Below, one piece after another: positions 23,764-39,373 of a stretch of DNA of 64,000 nt. The notes under the pieces are model-generated. The model did no database searches. It saw only the letters and a list, made by a program, of their open reading frames with translations, and was not told the DNA's origin. How positions within the stretch are numbered: position 1 is the first letter of the stretch; each line of letters begins with the position of its first letter. A program made the translations under genes and the position numbers. Origin of the DNA: Tillus elongatus (taxonomy: Eukaryota; Arthropoda; Insecta; Coleoptera; Cleridae); assembly GCA_964006375.1 (NCBI GenBank), contig OZ023262.1:199292778-199356777 (forward strand), written 5' to 3'.

Positions 23764-24756
23764 TTATATTTAAGAGTGACCATGAGTGTTTATTTCAGTT
23801 ACCATTAGTGTTTATTTCAGTTAACATTCCTTAATAAAAAGATAAACATACTTACGATTATTTTATCTTTGAGTTCCTTATTCAGCGCTCTGCATACATC
23901 CTGAACACATCTTGACACCGTTTGAGCCGAAAATTTAAACAAGTACGACAAACTTGCAAAGCTGTCTCCAGTAGCCAAGAATCTTAAAGTTACAGCCAGT
24001 CTCTCTTGAATAGGTATACTTTCCCTCATATTTGTGTTCTTTTTGGCTATAACTGGGCCAATTTTATTTAGCAAAAATTCAAAATCTGTTGATGACATTC
24101 GACAAAAATTTTGAAAATAATTTGATGGTTCACGACGTAAGTCGCCTAACATGTCTGTGACATTATATCTGCAAAAAAACTGACATTATATCTCCATTCA
24201 TTAAATGGACGTTATTAGGTAGGTACTACTACTTAAATGCAAATTGTTTTATTTTTAACCATACAGGATGGGGACTTTAACTGAAATAAATTCATTTAAA
24301 ATTCAGGTATTTGTTTTTTTGAAAAACGCTCGGAACCATTGACTTTTCATTTTAGTTGCCGTTTTTTTGATGATTATTTGATGTATATGATATGGGGACT
24401 CTAAAAAAAGGTATAATAGCTCATTTAATTCATATAATATTATTATAACAATGAATATCGATAATAGTAATGGTTGAAAATACAATAGTATACATATTTC
24501 GGTTGAAAGTTTTCATAATTGTCTCGAGAATTGGTTGACCTCGACGATTCGCACCTTGGTCCCCTCGACAGTAATGAAACACTTCCCACCTCGATATGTA
24601 ATATACTATTACTTACCTATTTCGACTTTTATATAAAGAGGCCACCCACCATCGTCTTTTTCTTTTTTCTTTGTTTTTTTTTAAATTATGTTCAATGCCC
24701 ATAATAATAAAACTTGCTGCACAGGCAGCAATACGCCGTTTTTGTTGCAAACTCAT
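21958..24756 (-). CDS. Harbinger DDE transposase (DDE_Tnp_4 type), 3 exons
   Basis: Exons on the - strand: 24756-24617, 24168-23856 and 22773-21958. Donors read AATAG|GTAAGT and AATC|GTAAGT; acceptors are TTTGCAG and TTTTTTTAG. The phases fit, giving about 422 residues without a stop. Exon 1 carries the basic KRRWWVASLYKSRNR motif; exon 2 the FCRMSSTDFEFLL and ERLAVTLRFLATGDSF region, a helix-turn-helix-like part. Exon 3 holds the nuclease: the first Asp in CLGAIDGKH, the second in GRISDGGVFRN, the Glu in RRLVENAFGIL. All three catalytic residues are present and the length is normal for HARBI1-type proteins. A TTTATT (AATAAA on this strand) lies near 21835. Exon 2 of the MADF gene sits inside intron 2 of this gene. 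Confidence 0.92.
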
Positions 24757-25044
24757 TTCTTGTTCTTTCCTTCACGATGGCTACCTACTCCTGCCACAGA
24801 ATACACTGCACTGCTTTCACTGCTAAGCAACTTGGCAAGTCCAGATCAACGGTTAAAAAAATAACGGTCGTGCGCAATTCAGCACTCGGCGAGTCCTTCC
24901 AGGCGCCGTGGGAAAGCAACCACGCTCGTTGATTTGCCACTTGGCAAACTGACTTGTCAACTTGCGAACTGACTTGCCAAGCCGATAACTCGCCAAGCCA
25001 CGCGCCGTGGGATGCCGGCTTTAAACGTTTATCTTTCTACTATA

Positions 25045-27707
25045 CAGTGCACGGCGTATCGAGCGTCCATTAGAAGTATCTACAAAACTATACCGATTTT
25101 TAATCTGAAAATTTGGTCACTTGGGTTTTCTGGATAGCTGAATTTAACAAAAATATACACGTCATCATACCACTTCCGGTTATACCGGAAGTGGTTACTA
25201 ACTTTGTTTTTTCAAATGAAACATGACATTTTTGAGTAGAGTTTTGGATTTATCGTAAAATTTTAGGTTGACTTTTGATAACATACCATATGTAAAAAAT
25301 CAGCCGTTTTGGAGTTATATCGATTTTTTTAAAACTTAAAAAAAAATTATGTATGTATATTGAGTGGTATATCTCCGGCAAATATGATGTCAGCGATTTG
25401 CAATTTCGTCTGTGGTTTTTCAAGATACAAGAGTATCGTGAAAATAGGCAAATGCGTTGATAGCATATACAGGGTGGAAGAAATTCACATACCAACTTGG
25501 ACAATTTCGGACCCCTATAACTGGCTTACTTCAAATGGAACACCCTGTATATTTTTATCTTATTGCTTAGATATTTGCATTATCTTTCGATTTATATCAG
25601 CATGTCCTATACCTAAATGCAACAGTTATCCAGATACTGGAACATTTGCATAATGATAATGTTATAAGGCTAAGGGTGCACAATATTTCAGTAGAGTGCC
25701 TTGACGGAAATGTTATTCTTCATGAACTTCAATAATTATTAATTGTTGGACACCCCATAGAACAAAATTATAAATGAGAATACCATAATAATAATCTGTT
25801 TAGGCAACTAGATAAACAATTTATTAAGTACTACACAACTAAACCAATGAAAGTGAGAAAAAATGTGGCAACTGGAATGATAAGGAACAATCTAATAAGT
25901 AACATGTATATAAACAATGGGTGTTCAAGAAAGATGTTCAAAAGTAGCTCCATTTTTTAGCAAACAGCAATTAATTCGCCTTAAAATTTCATTGCTCGTA
26001 GCACGTTTTATACTTTCTCTGCTTATTTCATTGAAGGCGGCACGTACTCTTTCTTGCATATTCTCCTTTGTGGTTATAGGGTCTTTATAAACTTTATTTT
26101 TAATAAAGCCCCATATGAAAAAATCTAATGGAGTTAAGTCAGGGGAGCGTGGTGGAAATTTGTAGGGCCCATTGTTCGCAATCCACTTCCCACTGAACAT
26201 TTCTTCTAATGTCGCACTGACTTGATGAGTAGTATGTGGTGGAGCACCGTCCATTTGATAAAAAGCGTTTGATCTTTCCCTAATTTCTAAAGTTTCTAAA
26301 GCATCTCTCACTACGTTTTTTAACAACCACACATATCGATCCCCTGTTAAGTTTTCGTTATAAAAATACACACACAAAATACGAGAGTCTTTGACGGCAC
26401 AGAACACATTAAAGCTCCACCGGTTTTGGTAATTTCTTTCTCTGCAGATATGCGGATTTTCTGCAGCCCAGTAATGACTGTTATGGCGGTTAAACACGCC
26501 GTTTTTTGTAAACTTTGTTTCATCAGTCCATATTATACTTTTGACAAAGTTATCGTCTTCTTGAATTCTTGTCAGCAACCACTCACAGTAATTCACACGA
26601 CACAATAAATCTTCAGTTTTCAAATTCTGAACCAAATGGAGCTTAAAAGGTCGCCAATTATACTTTCTTAAGATTCTGTGGATAGACCTGGTTGATATTC
26701 TAAGATCCCTTTCAGCCTCTTGTAGGGAATTTTCAGGATACGAATGGAAGTATCCTAGTACCATGGCTTCATCGTCTTCGGTATAACGGTTTTGCCTGCT
26801 AACAATTGGTTGAAAGGAACCAAACTTTATACAATTATTAAGCAGACGTTTGATGGTATGTTTATTCGGTCTGGGGCGATCTTGATACCTTTCAGCGAAA
26901 ACTCGGCAGGTTCTACTCATAATGCGATTGCATTCGCCGTATGTAACTAATAAATTTAGAAAATCTTCATTAGAAAACCCCAAACGCGACATATTTGTTG
27001 ATTGTTATAAACAACTGTCATGAAGTAATGGCGTTGCTAAGAATAACATTTCCGTCAAGGCACTCTACTGAAATATTGTGCACCTTATAACATTATCATT
27101 ATGCAAATGTTCCAGTATCTGGATAACTGTTGCATTTAGGTATAGGACATGCTGATATAAATCGAAAGATAATGCAAATATCTAAGCAATAAGATAAAAA
27201 TATACAGGGTGTTCCATTTGAAGTAAGCAAGTTATAGGGGTCCGAAATTGTCCAAGTTGGTATGTGAATTTCTTCCACCCTGTATATGCTATCAACGCAT
27301 TTGCCTATTTTCACGATACTCTTGTATCTTGAAAAACCACAGACGAAATTGCAAATCACTGACATCATATTTGCCGGAGATATACCACTCAATATACATA
27401 CATAATTTTTTTTTAAGTTTTAAAAAAATCGATATAACTCCAAAACGGCTGATTTTTTACATATGGTATGTTATCAAAAGTCAACCTAAAATTTTACGAT
27501 AAATCCAAAACTCTACTCAAAAATGTCATGTTTCATTTGAAAAAACAAAGTTAGTAACCACTTCCGGTATAACCGGAAGTGGTATGATGACGTGTATATT
27601 TTTGTTAAATTCAGCTATCCAGAAAACCCAAGTGACCAAATTTTCAGATTAAAAATCGGTATAGTTTTGTAGATACTTCTAATGGACGCTCGATACGCCG
27701 TGCACTG
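25045..27707. mobile_element. DD41D Tc1/mariner-type element with about 670-bp TIRs, apparently intact
   Basis: Starts CAGTGCACGGCGTATCGAGC at 25045 and ends with the reverse complement at 27707, with TA on each side. The inverted repeats run 25045-25720 and 27039-27707. They differ by a 7-bp indel near 25670 and a handful of substitutions, so the insertion or last conversion is recent. Each arm holds internal copies of a CAGGGTG/CACCCTG motif (for example near 25468 and 25543 on the left). The unique middle holds only the transposase. The left end lies 25 bp from the end of the Harbinger element. Confidence 0.93.
25925..26992 (-). CDS. DD41D (rosa-like) mariner-superfamily transposase, intact
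   Basis: 355 residues, open from Met to stop. Residues 1-115 form a paired-type helix-turn-helix region (TYGECNRIMSRTCRVFAERY, then STRSIHRILRKYNWRP). The catalytic domain has the first Asp in IIWTDETKF, the second in YQMDGAPPH and the third in SPDLTPLDFFIWG. Counting residues between the second and third Asp gives 41, the spacing of the DD41D (rosa/Visitor) group of the IS630-Tc1-mariner superfamily, not the DD34D of true mariners. The mariner-type WAAENPH motif precedes the core. Length and motifs are complete, so the protein is predicted active. It starts 46 bp inside the right inverted repeat boundary and ends about 200 bp from the left one. Confidence 0.93.
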   Translation of the reverse strand: MSRLGFSNEDFLNLLVTYGECNRIMSRTCRVFAERYQDRPRPNKHTIKRLLNNCIKFGSFQPIVSRQNRYTEDDEAMVLGYFHSYPENSLQEAERDLRISTRSIHRILRKYNWRPFKLHLVQNLKTEDLLCRVNYCEWLLTRIQEDDNFVKSIIWTDETKFTKNGVFNRHNSHYWAAENPHICRERNYQNRWSFNVFCAVKDSRILCVYFYNENLTGDRYVWLLKNVVRDALETLEIRERSNAFYQMDGAPPHTTHQVSATLEEMFSGKWIANNGPYKFPPRSPDLTPLDFFIWGFIKNKVYKDPITTKENMQERVRAAFNEISRESIKRATSNEILRRINCCLLKNGATFEHLS

Positions 27708-28098
27708 TATACTATATATTTTAGTCTAAAACTTTAATTGTGATAGATAATCAAGCTACAAATATAGTGTATTTTAAACATTTTATTGACCCGCTAATGT
27801 ATTTATCACTTACAATTTGAAAGACTGTTGTGACGACTTAAAAACAAAATCGGAGATGTTGCTGACTGAATTAAAAAGGATACGCAATTATTATTCGCTA
27901 CCAAAATATTTATTTTCATTAAAATCACTAAGCACTGAGATTGTCATACAAAAATAACAAGTCAAAGATCACTAACATTTTAAAAATACAAAATACAGAA
28001 GGAACTTACATTGTGACACATACACATTCACATTAGTAAAACTTTAAGAGTAAAAATGAATCACAGACAATTTTTTATGACACAAAATTACATTTTTG
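27708..28098. other. Likely 3' UTR and flank of the chondroitin synthase gene
   Basis: AT-rich, no open frame of note. On the - strand it follows the stop of the synthase and should hold its 3' UTR; forward TTTATT (AATAAA on the - strand) occurs at about 27781 and again near 27909. Both positions are candidates only. Confidence 0.35.
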
Positions 28099-29051
28099 CT
28101 ACCTAAATAAATACTTATATTTCAGATATAACTTCTGCAATTGGTTTAATGATCCTAAGGTATTTGCTTTAGTTCCAAGGCACATATTTTTCTGAACTGA
28201 ATCTAAAATATCATCACAATTAACTACATGATACACATGAATCAAACCAGGGTCTGCACACCTCACAATTTTTAAATTAGATTTAACTACATTGTCATAA
28301 AACGTTACGTCCTCTGAACCCCAGCCAGATATTGATAAATTAAAACCACCTAAATTGATATAGTCACTTTTGTATAAACTCACAATTCCAAATCCAAACT
28401 GTCTCCAGAAACCATGATTTGAGTCTATTATATCCATAAATTCAGTATGATTACTATTTACATATGTTTTGTTTAATATAGTAGGGTTATATAAACTGTA
28501 CACTATTGGAAAATAAATATAATTGTTATTGACCGTGTTGTATCGAACACGGGTTAATGTCTTTGAGTCAAAAATCATGTCCACATCTATAAAAAACATT
28601 AGGCTGTCATTTTGAAGTAAATTTACACCATACTGCAACGCCTTGGCTCTGGTAAAGGGTTCGTTGATTTGAATAAAGAAAATACCACTGTTTCTGTATT
28701 TACTTTGAACTTGTGCAATTAGCTGCTTACTTTCATAGAAATCTTCAGGAGCTGTGGGACTCTTATATAAAATGATGTATAAATTTGTGTCTTCAGAGTC
28801 TTTAATGCAAACCTCTTCATATATGTTTAAAAATCTTTTGAATACATTAAATCTTCCACTTAGTGGCAAAATAAAGTTGACTTCTTTCTTCTTAGAAGTA
28901 TCATAGTAATTAAGGATAGGCTGTAGATTCTCTTCAAACTTGCTTATGAGTCCATTGACGATTTTCTTATGCAGTGGAAGCGCTTGAGGTGTTGCAGGGT
29001 TTCGTATTAGTACGGCCATTTTATCTTCTTTCATTTCTCTTATATGAATAC
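28099..29051 (-). CDS. CHSY1: Chondroitin sulfate synthase, last coding exon (GalNAc-transferase half)
   Basis: Exon begins after TTTTACAG (acceptor at 29052-29053) with the last two bases of a Gly codon shared with the exon at 41880-42081. It encodes about 317 residues of a CHGN-family glycosyltransferase: NFILPLSGRFNVFKRFLN, the metal-binding DxD in FFIDVDMIFDS, YFPIVYSLYNPTI, GFWRQFGFGIVSLYK, the WGxED motif GWGSEDVTFYDNV and the C-terminal MCLGTKANTLGS. Chondroitin synthases are Golgi type II proteins that add GlcA and GalNAc in alternation; this half is the GalNAc-transferase domain. The exon has no in-frame stop and matches the family to the end, so the gene is judged functional. The close alternative is CSGALNACT, but the upstream exons fit the synthase better. 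Confidence 0.9.
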
Positions 29052-29415
29052 CTGTAAAATATAAAAACTTTGTTTAGATAATAATGTAAAAAAATATTTA
29101 AAAAAGTCTTTATACACTTGATACTTTAGATTTTATGTTGTAGACAGGAAAAAAAATTAAGCAACAAATTCTTTAACATTGGCATTTAAACAAAAGGTTT
29201 AACAGTGCAACGCTCTGGTTTTTGAGTAGCTACCTAAATGAAGAGCCTTAACATATATTGTTGAAAATAGTGTAGAACAGTAGATAGGTTTAGTAGTGGC
29301 AACATTGTGTGACCATATGTAAAAAGGGCCACACATGAAAAACACATCTGTAGCGTAGGGTAGATAATTTTTAGTTTTAAGGAAAGACAGAAGTTAGTTG
29401 TGAACGAGATTTATA
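29052..29415. other. Intron sequence, nothing recognised
   Basis: Intron of the synthase gene next to the splice acceptor; no element ends identified. Confidence 0.4.
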
Positions 29416-29652
29416 CGCATAAAGACAGCTCGAACGAATGTTTATCGATAGAACTTGAAAGTTATTAACGTAAATACGATATAGGTAGTAGTTATTACTC
29501 AATCGAACAATATTAGGCTTTTAAGTAGTTCTGTGTACATATTCATTGTTTTCACTCAATGTGTTATTGTTATGTTTGTTCCTTTTGTTTATTAAAAAAG
29601 CTGAACCAGCAACGTGGGTGTATTTTTGCAACGAACGCGATCATATTTTACA
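29416..29652 (+). repeat. 5' LTR
   Basis: Direct repeat of 30628-30860; boundaries are placed where similarity stops and may be off by several bases. Confidence 0.7.
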
Positions 29653-29823
29653 TTTTTTTGGTGCAGAAACAAAGGTAAACGCGCGGATTAACGTGAACGG
29701 TAAAACAAGGGAACTTAACGTTTTAAGTGTAATAGTGAATGATCAAAGTGAACACAATGGAGCCAGTTCCTTTTAAAATAAAAATAACGAACCTGGAAAA
29801 AAGGTTTATATCTTGCGTTTGAC

Positions 29824-30642
29824 GTGTGCAGTTACTCGAGCTGTGACTTAAAATTAGTACCCAACGTAGCAACCGAAAGTTTTTTAAGAGCTTTCAGAAG
29901 ATTTATATCTAGGAGGGGTGTACCATCGGTAATATATTCCGACAATGCTAAAACTTTTAAAAGAGTTGACTCAAAGCTTCAAGTTTTAACACAAATGCTA
30001 TGTACTTCAGAAGTACAACACTTCGCATTCATTGGCGCATCATAGCAGAACGTGCGCCATGGTGGGGTGGTTGGTGGGAGCGAATGATTAGAACTGTGAA
30101 AGATGCCTTAAGAATAACACCAGGCAGGTCGCTTTTAACCAGCAAAGAGTTACAAACGGTCTTAATTGTGATTGCAGCTACAATTAATGCGAGACCTTTA
30201 ACGTACATTAGGGATGACCCTCAAGACCTAATTATTCTTACGCCTTCGCATTTTTTAATTGGTGACAACCAACGTGATATTTTCAACATAAAATTTGACC
30301 AACAAATCGAGAGGACTGCAATCATAGACCTATGGAAGAACCGACAAAAATTGACTTTAAGGTTTAGAAAAAGGTGGATCAACAACTATCTACAGCAACT
30401 TCGATCATCAAATCAGTTTTCACCAAAGGTGTCGGCTTCGTTGTGCGTGAGTGACTTAGTGCTGCTTCACAATCCTCAGGTGCCGTGTTTATTGTGGAAA
30501 ATTGTGAAGATCGAAAGGGTTTTCCCCGGCCGTGATGGTAAAGTGCGGGCTTGTGAAGTGCACCTTTCATGTGGGCAAATCCTACCTCGGTCAGTCCAAC
30601 TACTGTATCCTCTGGAGCTTCATTTTCCGCATAAAGACACAC
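29824..30642 (+). pseudogene. BEL/Pao integrase C-terminal fragment
   Basis: Carries the second half of an rve integrase core and the following DUF5641-type domain. Visible motifs are RRFISRRGVPSVIYSDNAKT, in which the Asp of SDN is a catalytic residue, then in the next frame RAPWWGGWWERMIRTVKDAL with the catalytic Glu, NARPLTYIRDDP, LTPSHFLIGDN and the C-terminal LLWKIVKIERVFPGRDGKVR. The frame changes near 30030-30045, where the text between the SDN and the APWWGG motif is broken. The first catalytic Asp and the zinc-binding HHCC region are absent. It cannot encode a working integrase. Confidence 0.85.
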
Positions 30643-30860
30643 TCGAACGAACGTTTACCAATAGAACTTAAAGTTATTAATGTAAATACGATATAGGTAG
30701 TAGTTATTATTCAAATGAACATAATTAGGCTTTTAAGTAGTTCTGTGTACACATTCATTGTTTTCAGTCAATGTGTTATTGTTATGTTTGTTCCTTTTGT
30801 TTATTAAGAAAGCTGAACCAGCAACATGGGTGTATTTTGCAACGAACGTGATATTTTACA
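30628..30860 (+). repeat. 3' LTR
   Basis: Direct repeat of 29416-29652, overlapping the end of the integrase reading. Confidence 0.7.
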
Positions 30861-31318
30861 TATATGGTGCTCAAAAATTTGAATAAAAATTCGCCACAAA
30901 TAATAGCAAAATTAAATTCGGGTTAAACAATCACCTTATAGTAATAAAAACTCGCTTTCAACAAAAAAAAAAAAAAACAACAGTGAAATTGTACTAGAAT
31001 TGTAAAAGAGTACTGACATACTAGACGTTCGTCAATTGTACTAGATCTAGTACTGCACAAAAATGGTAACTCCATACACTTAGTTCGAGAACGCGATACC
31101 ACTAAAACTCAGTGAAATTAGGTCGGTTTCTTTTGGGTACCCCCCATAACCGGTTTAAACAACTTTATCCCCATAAATCACTAAGTTAAAATTGTGTTTC
31201 AGCTGACCCACTGTACTGTGGTGTTTTCAACTTGTTTGGTGGGGGGTGCTCTTAACGAATTGTGTATATGCCTTATATATAAAGGGAGAGGAAAGTGTGA
31301 GGAGGGGAAGTAATATTA
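30861..31318. other. Intron sequence, no gene seen
   Basis: AT-rich with an A run near 30965. A small cluster of GTACTAGAT-like words lies at 30990-31060 (partly palindromic, for example GTACTAGATCTAGTAC at 31039). No element was identified. Confidence 0.35.
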
Positions 31319-35757
<4,439 letters not shown>

Positions 35758-35836
35758 ATTAATTATATATAACTGTGTTTGCTCTCTAGTTTGGTTTCAC
35801 TATCTGTGTGTTGACTAGAAGAAAACAGGGAGGTGC

Positions 35837-36000
<164 letters not shown>

Positions 36001-36118
36001 TCAGAAAGATTTCCGCGCTTTAATGTGAGACATGCTTGGTTCTCGGGTTAAACCGCGTCCAGAATTTATGGAAACTCGACGTTTCGGCTCCTGTTTTGGA
36101 GCCATTTTCAAGAGGTAA

Positions 36119-36330
36119 AGGAAATATGTAAGGACACTCTAAGGCCTCAATCTGCCTACTCCTTAGAGAGATGGACAAAGGTGGGTAAAGGAAATATATA
36201 AGGACACTCTAAGGCCTCAATCTGCCTACTCCTTAGAGTGGTGGACAAAGGTGGGTAAAGGAAATATGTAAGAACACTCTAAGGCCTCAATCTGCCTACT
36301 CCTTAGAGTGATGGACAAAGGTGGGTAAAG
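36119..36330 (+). repeat. 70-bp tandem repeat, left arm (about 3 units)
   Basis: GAAATATGTA or GAAATATATA recurs at 36121, 36191 and 36261, an exact 70-bp period; a partial fourth begins at 36331. Confidence 0.9.
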
Positions 36331-36524
36331 GAAATCTGCCCACTCGCCGGAGATCGTCTGTGAGGTCTCAGTATGTTCAACCCTAGATCTCTCAGAGAGA
36401 TCTGAGGCCTAGGGTTGAACACACTGAGACCTCACAGACGATCTCCGGCGAGATTTGGGGAGTAGGCAGATTGAGGCCCCGTAATCGAGCTACAACAACC
36501 CAACCTACCTTTATCCACCGCTCT

Positions 36525-36852
36525 AAGGAGTAGGCAGATTGAGGCCTTAGAGTGTCCTTACATATTTCCTTTACCTACCTTTGTCCACCACTCTAAGGAG
36601 TAGGCAGATTGAGGCCTTAGAGTGTTCTTACATATTTCCTTTACCCACCTTTGTCCATCACTCTAAGGAGTAGGCAGATTGAGGCCTTAGAGTGTCCTTA
36701 CATATTTCCTTTACCCACCTTTGTCCACCACTCTGAGTAGGCAGATTGAGGCCTTAGAGTGTCCTTATATATTTCCTTTACCCACCTTTGTCCACCACTC
36801 TAAGGAGTAGGCAGATTGAGGCCTTAGAGTGTCCTTACATATTTCCTTTACC
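36525..36852 (-). repeat. 70-bp tandem repeat, right arm (about 5 units)
   Basis: GAGTAGGCAGATTGAGGCC recurs at about 36529, 36599, 36669, 36735 and 36803, reverse complement of the left-arm unit; one unit lacks about 4 bp. The arms thus differ in copy number. Confidence 0.88.
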
Positions 36853-36935
36853 TCTTGAAAATGGCTCCAAAACAGGAGCCGAAACGTCGAGTTTCCATAA
36901 ATTCTGGACGCGGTTTAACCCGAGAACCAAGCATG

Positions 36936-37061
<126 letters not shown>

Positions 37062-37812
37062 GGTGATTGCTGAGAAGTGCTCATTAGAAGTTTATGACCT
37101 TCTCATCCGATTTGAAAAATGAAAATTTGGATTCGGCCATTATACGATATTACCATTCTGACTAAAATAGTTACACTACTCTAGCACTTCCGGTTATACC
37201 GGAAGTCGCTACCAACTTCGTTATTTTAAATAAAACACCCTGTATATTTTTGCATTTTCAGAAGGAAGACCCAATTTGGGATAGATTTTACGTAGTACTT
37301 TCTACACCTAGCGTTATTAGTTTTTGAAATATTGGCGATTTTTGAAAAATATTTGTTATCACAGCTCTTTTTATAATTTGATATATCCTTGTAAAGTGTA
37401 AATCTAGAAAATATATTTTTGGACAACATATTGCTGGTAACTATGTCTTGCAAAATTATTGGAATGAAAATCTATTTTTTATACAGGGTGTGCGATAACA
37501 GCCTGACAAAATATCAAAATTCAAGCGGGTATAACTTGACTTTTTCAAATGGAACACCCTATATATTTCTATTCCAAAGCATTTTACAAACATAACTCTA
37601 CAACTTTTATTAACTTTATCCTATACCTAAATAGCATAATTTCTGAGATATCCACCACTCCAACGAGGAATCTATATTCGAATTTATACATGAGTTCGTT
37701 TGTGGAAATAGGAGGCTTTTGTTGCAATGTCAGGTGAGAAAACTGAAATTTGACACATAGTTTAATCTAGTGACAGCAGTAAAATTAGTAACTTGCTTTT
37801 GTTAAAGGCGCG

Positions 37813-38797
37813 ATGGGAAGTGTAATACCCTACAGTAATATATTCATTATTCACGGTGACTGCAATAGAATTATTGAAAGAGCATGTCGTACATTCAATG
37901 AAAAGTTTCCTAACTGGGCACCTTTGGACAGACACCGGTTCAAGAGGCTTCAATCAAAGTTTTCAAGGTATGGAAGTATAACATCAAGACGAGTAATTTG
38001 TAGAGGCAAACTTGAAGATGAGGAAACATGCCAAGTCACAGTTCTTGCATACTTTCATGCAATGCCAACAAATTCTATAAGAAATGTGTCTAGTGACTTA
38101 AACATGCCTTACTGGATCATTCAACGAATATTGAAGAAGCACAAAATGCATAATTTCTCTTTTATTCCCGTGCAACACCTGCGTGTTAGCGACTACGAGA
38201 TGCGGATAAACTATTGAGAACACCTACTGATACGAGTGCAGGAAGATCCTACATTCTTGAGCAAAATAATCTGGACTGATGAGTCTAACTTTGGCAAAGA
38301 GGGTTTGCGAAATATGAAAAATCAGAATTACTGGGCAGCTGAAAATCTGCATATGAGACGAACTAGGAATTTCCAGCAGAGATTTAGTTGTAATGTTTTC
38401 TGCATGCTAATGGACGACCGAGTGTGTTTTCATATTCACGTCTGAGAAGTATATTCAGATCCTGAGAACAGTGGTGATGCCATTTGTGGAGAGTCTGTCT
38501 GTAAATTCATCACTCAATTGTTGGTACCAGATGGACGGGGCTCCAGCGCACAATACCATAGGTGTGTATGATCAGTTGAATGCTATATTTGATGACAGAT
38601 GGATAGGCCCTTGGCACTGGCCAGCAAGATCGCCGGACTTGACACCTTGTGATTTTTATATGTGGAGTATAATAAAGTCCAAGGTTAATGAGGTGCATGT
38701 CCAATCTAAAGACGAACTAATCCAACGCATAACGCAAGCTTTTGCCGAGTTAGATCCAGAGGAGATACGAAGAACGACCACCGCTGGAGTACATTAA
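37813..38797 (+). pseudogene. Mariner-superfamily transposase, broken by a stop and a frameshift
   Basis: Reads SNIFIIHGDCNRIIERACRT at the N-terminus and WIIQRILKKHKMHNFSF (HTH) up to a TGA at 38215, then in the same frame the first catalytic Asp in IIWTDESNFG and NYWAAENLHMRR up to a TGA at 38443. After a frameshift follow the second Asp in YQMDGAPAH and the third in SPDLTPCDFYMW. The spacing between the last two is 38 residues, three fewer than in the other copies here, so either this lineage has a shorter loop or a 9-bp deletion occurred. It is related to the 25-kb transposase (shared GDCNRI..RxCRTF layout) but diverged. Confidence 0.88.
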
Positions 38798-39129
38798 AGA
38801 ATTTCAGAGTGTTTGAACCAAAACAGAAGTCACATTGAACAATTACTTTGAATTTTTCAGCTATGGTTCCATCACAAGTTGTTTTCTTTTCCCCGTTCAC
38901 TGTACATAATCTAATCTAGCGTAACTTTACTCTGTAAATAAGAATTAAATTCATTTAATGTTAGTGTATGATTGTCATGTTACTTTAATAGTTCTGCTAT
39001 TACATTTTTACAATGACAATGCCATAATAAATTGACGTTCTTTTTTAAAAAAAACGTGCTAAATGTGTGAGCTAGGAGGAATCTGACAAGTGCCTTGGAC
39101 TCTGGAGGACAAATTACACAAGGGTGGGT
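38798..39129. other. Mariner interior, no gene
   Basis: Continues the decayed C-terminal region of the transposase for a few codons, then AT-rich sequence. Confidence 0.4.
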
Positions 39130-39373
39130 GGTTTTTAATAAGGGTCGTTGGCCAGAAAACTAGTTTTTTTGGGAACATTTTAAGTTAATTGCGAAACATT
39201 TTTGTACATTTTCAAACAATAAAGTTATTTTGGTGATATATGGTATATTGTTTCTACTATATAGGTCATACTGGTAACCAAATTTAATGCTTGCTTTCTT
39301 TTAATAAACAAATATTTGTTATTTAATATATTCTTATTAAAATTCACTACCATAACGCACTTACTGCGTCCAG
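39130..39373 (+). mobile_element. Helentron-like family, A-end fragment
   Basis: Ends in AAAATTCACTACCATAACGC and ACTTACTGCGTCCAG (39370-39373 = CCAG). The preceding 200 bp match, in reverse complement, the stretch after the A end at 40507 (shared GGTCATACTGGTAACCAAAT-type text). It lies inside the mariner element at 37059-40102. Confidence 0.65.

Larger units (their letters stand above)
20910..25020. mobile_element. PIF/Harbinger transposon, 4.1 kb, apparently complete
   Basis: The terminal inverted repeats begin AGCCGGCATCC and continue as ACGGCGCGTGGCTTGGCG at the left; the right end is the reverse complement with one change, ending at 25020. The flanks are TTA on both sides (20907-20909 and 25021-25023), the usual 3-bp Harbinger target duplication. 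Inside are the two genes expected of this superfamily, a Myb/SANT-like (MADF) protein on + and a DDE transposase on -. Both read through cleanly once introns are removed. The subterminal regions are GC-rich and built from repeats of GCCACGCG/CTTGGCAA-type words, likely binding sites. It is a good candidate for an autonomous element. Confidence 0.93.
29416..30860 (+). mobile_element. BEL/Pao LTR retrotransposon, internally deleted
   Basis: Two direct repeats of about 235 bp (29416-29652 and 30628-30860) share CGCATAAAGACA at the start, AATACGATATAGGTAGTAGT in the middle and GATATTTTACA-like ends; they differ at several sites. Between them only about 975 bp remain, encoding the end of an integrase. 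Directly after the left repeat lies TGGTGCAGAAAC, a possible primer-binding site. Gag, protease and RT are missing, so this is a deletion derivative. It sits in the last intron of the synthase gene, in antisense orientation. Confidence 0.8.

Noticed and set aside
25250..25504. Identical 84-codon frames at 25250-25504 and 27248-27502, and the 97-codon pair at 25360-25653 and 27099-27392
   Set aside because: They are present twice only because they lie in the two arms of one inverted repeat; they overlap each other on opposite strands and match no family.
36119..36852. CRISPR-like array from the regular 70-bp repeats
   Set aside because: Units are contiguous tandem copies without unique spacers, in an insect-type genome, and arranged as an inverted fold-back.
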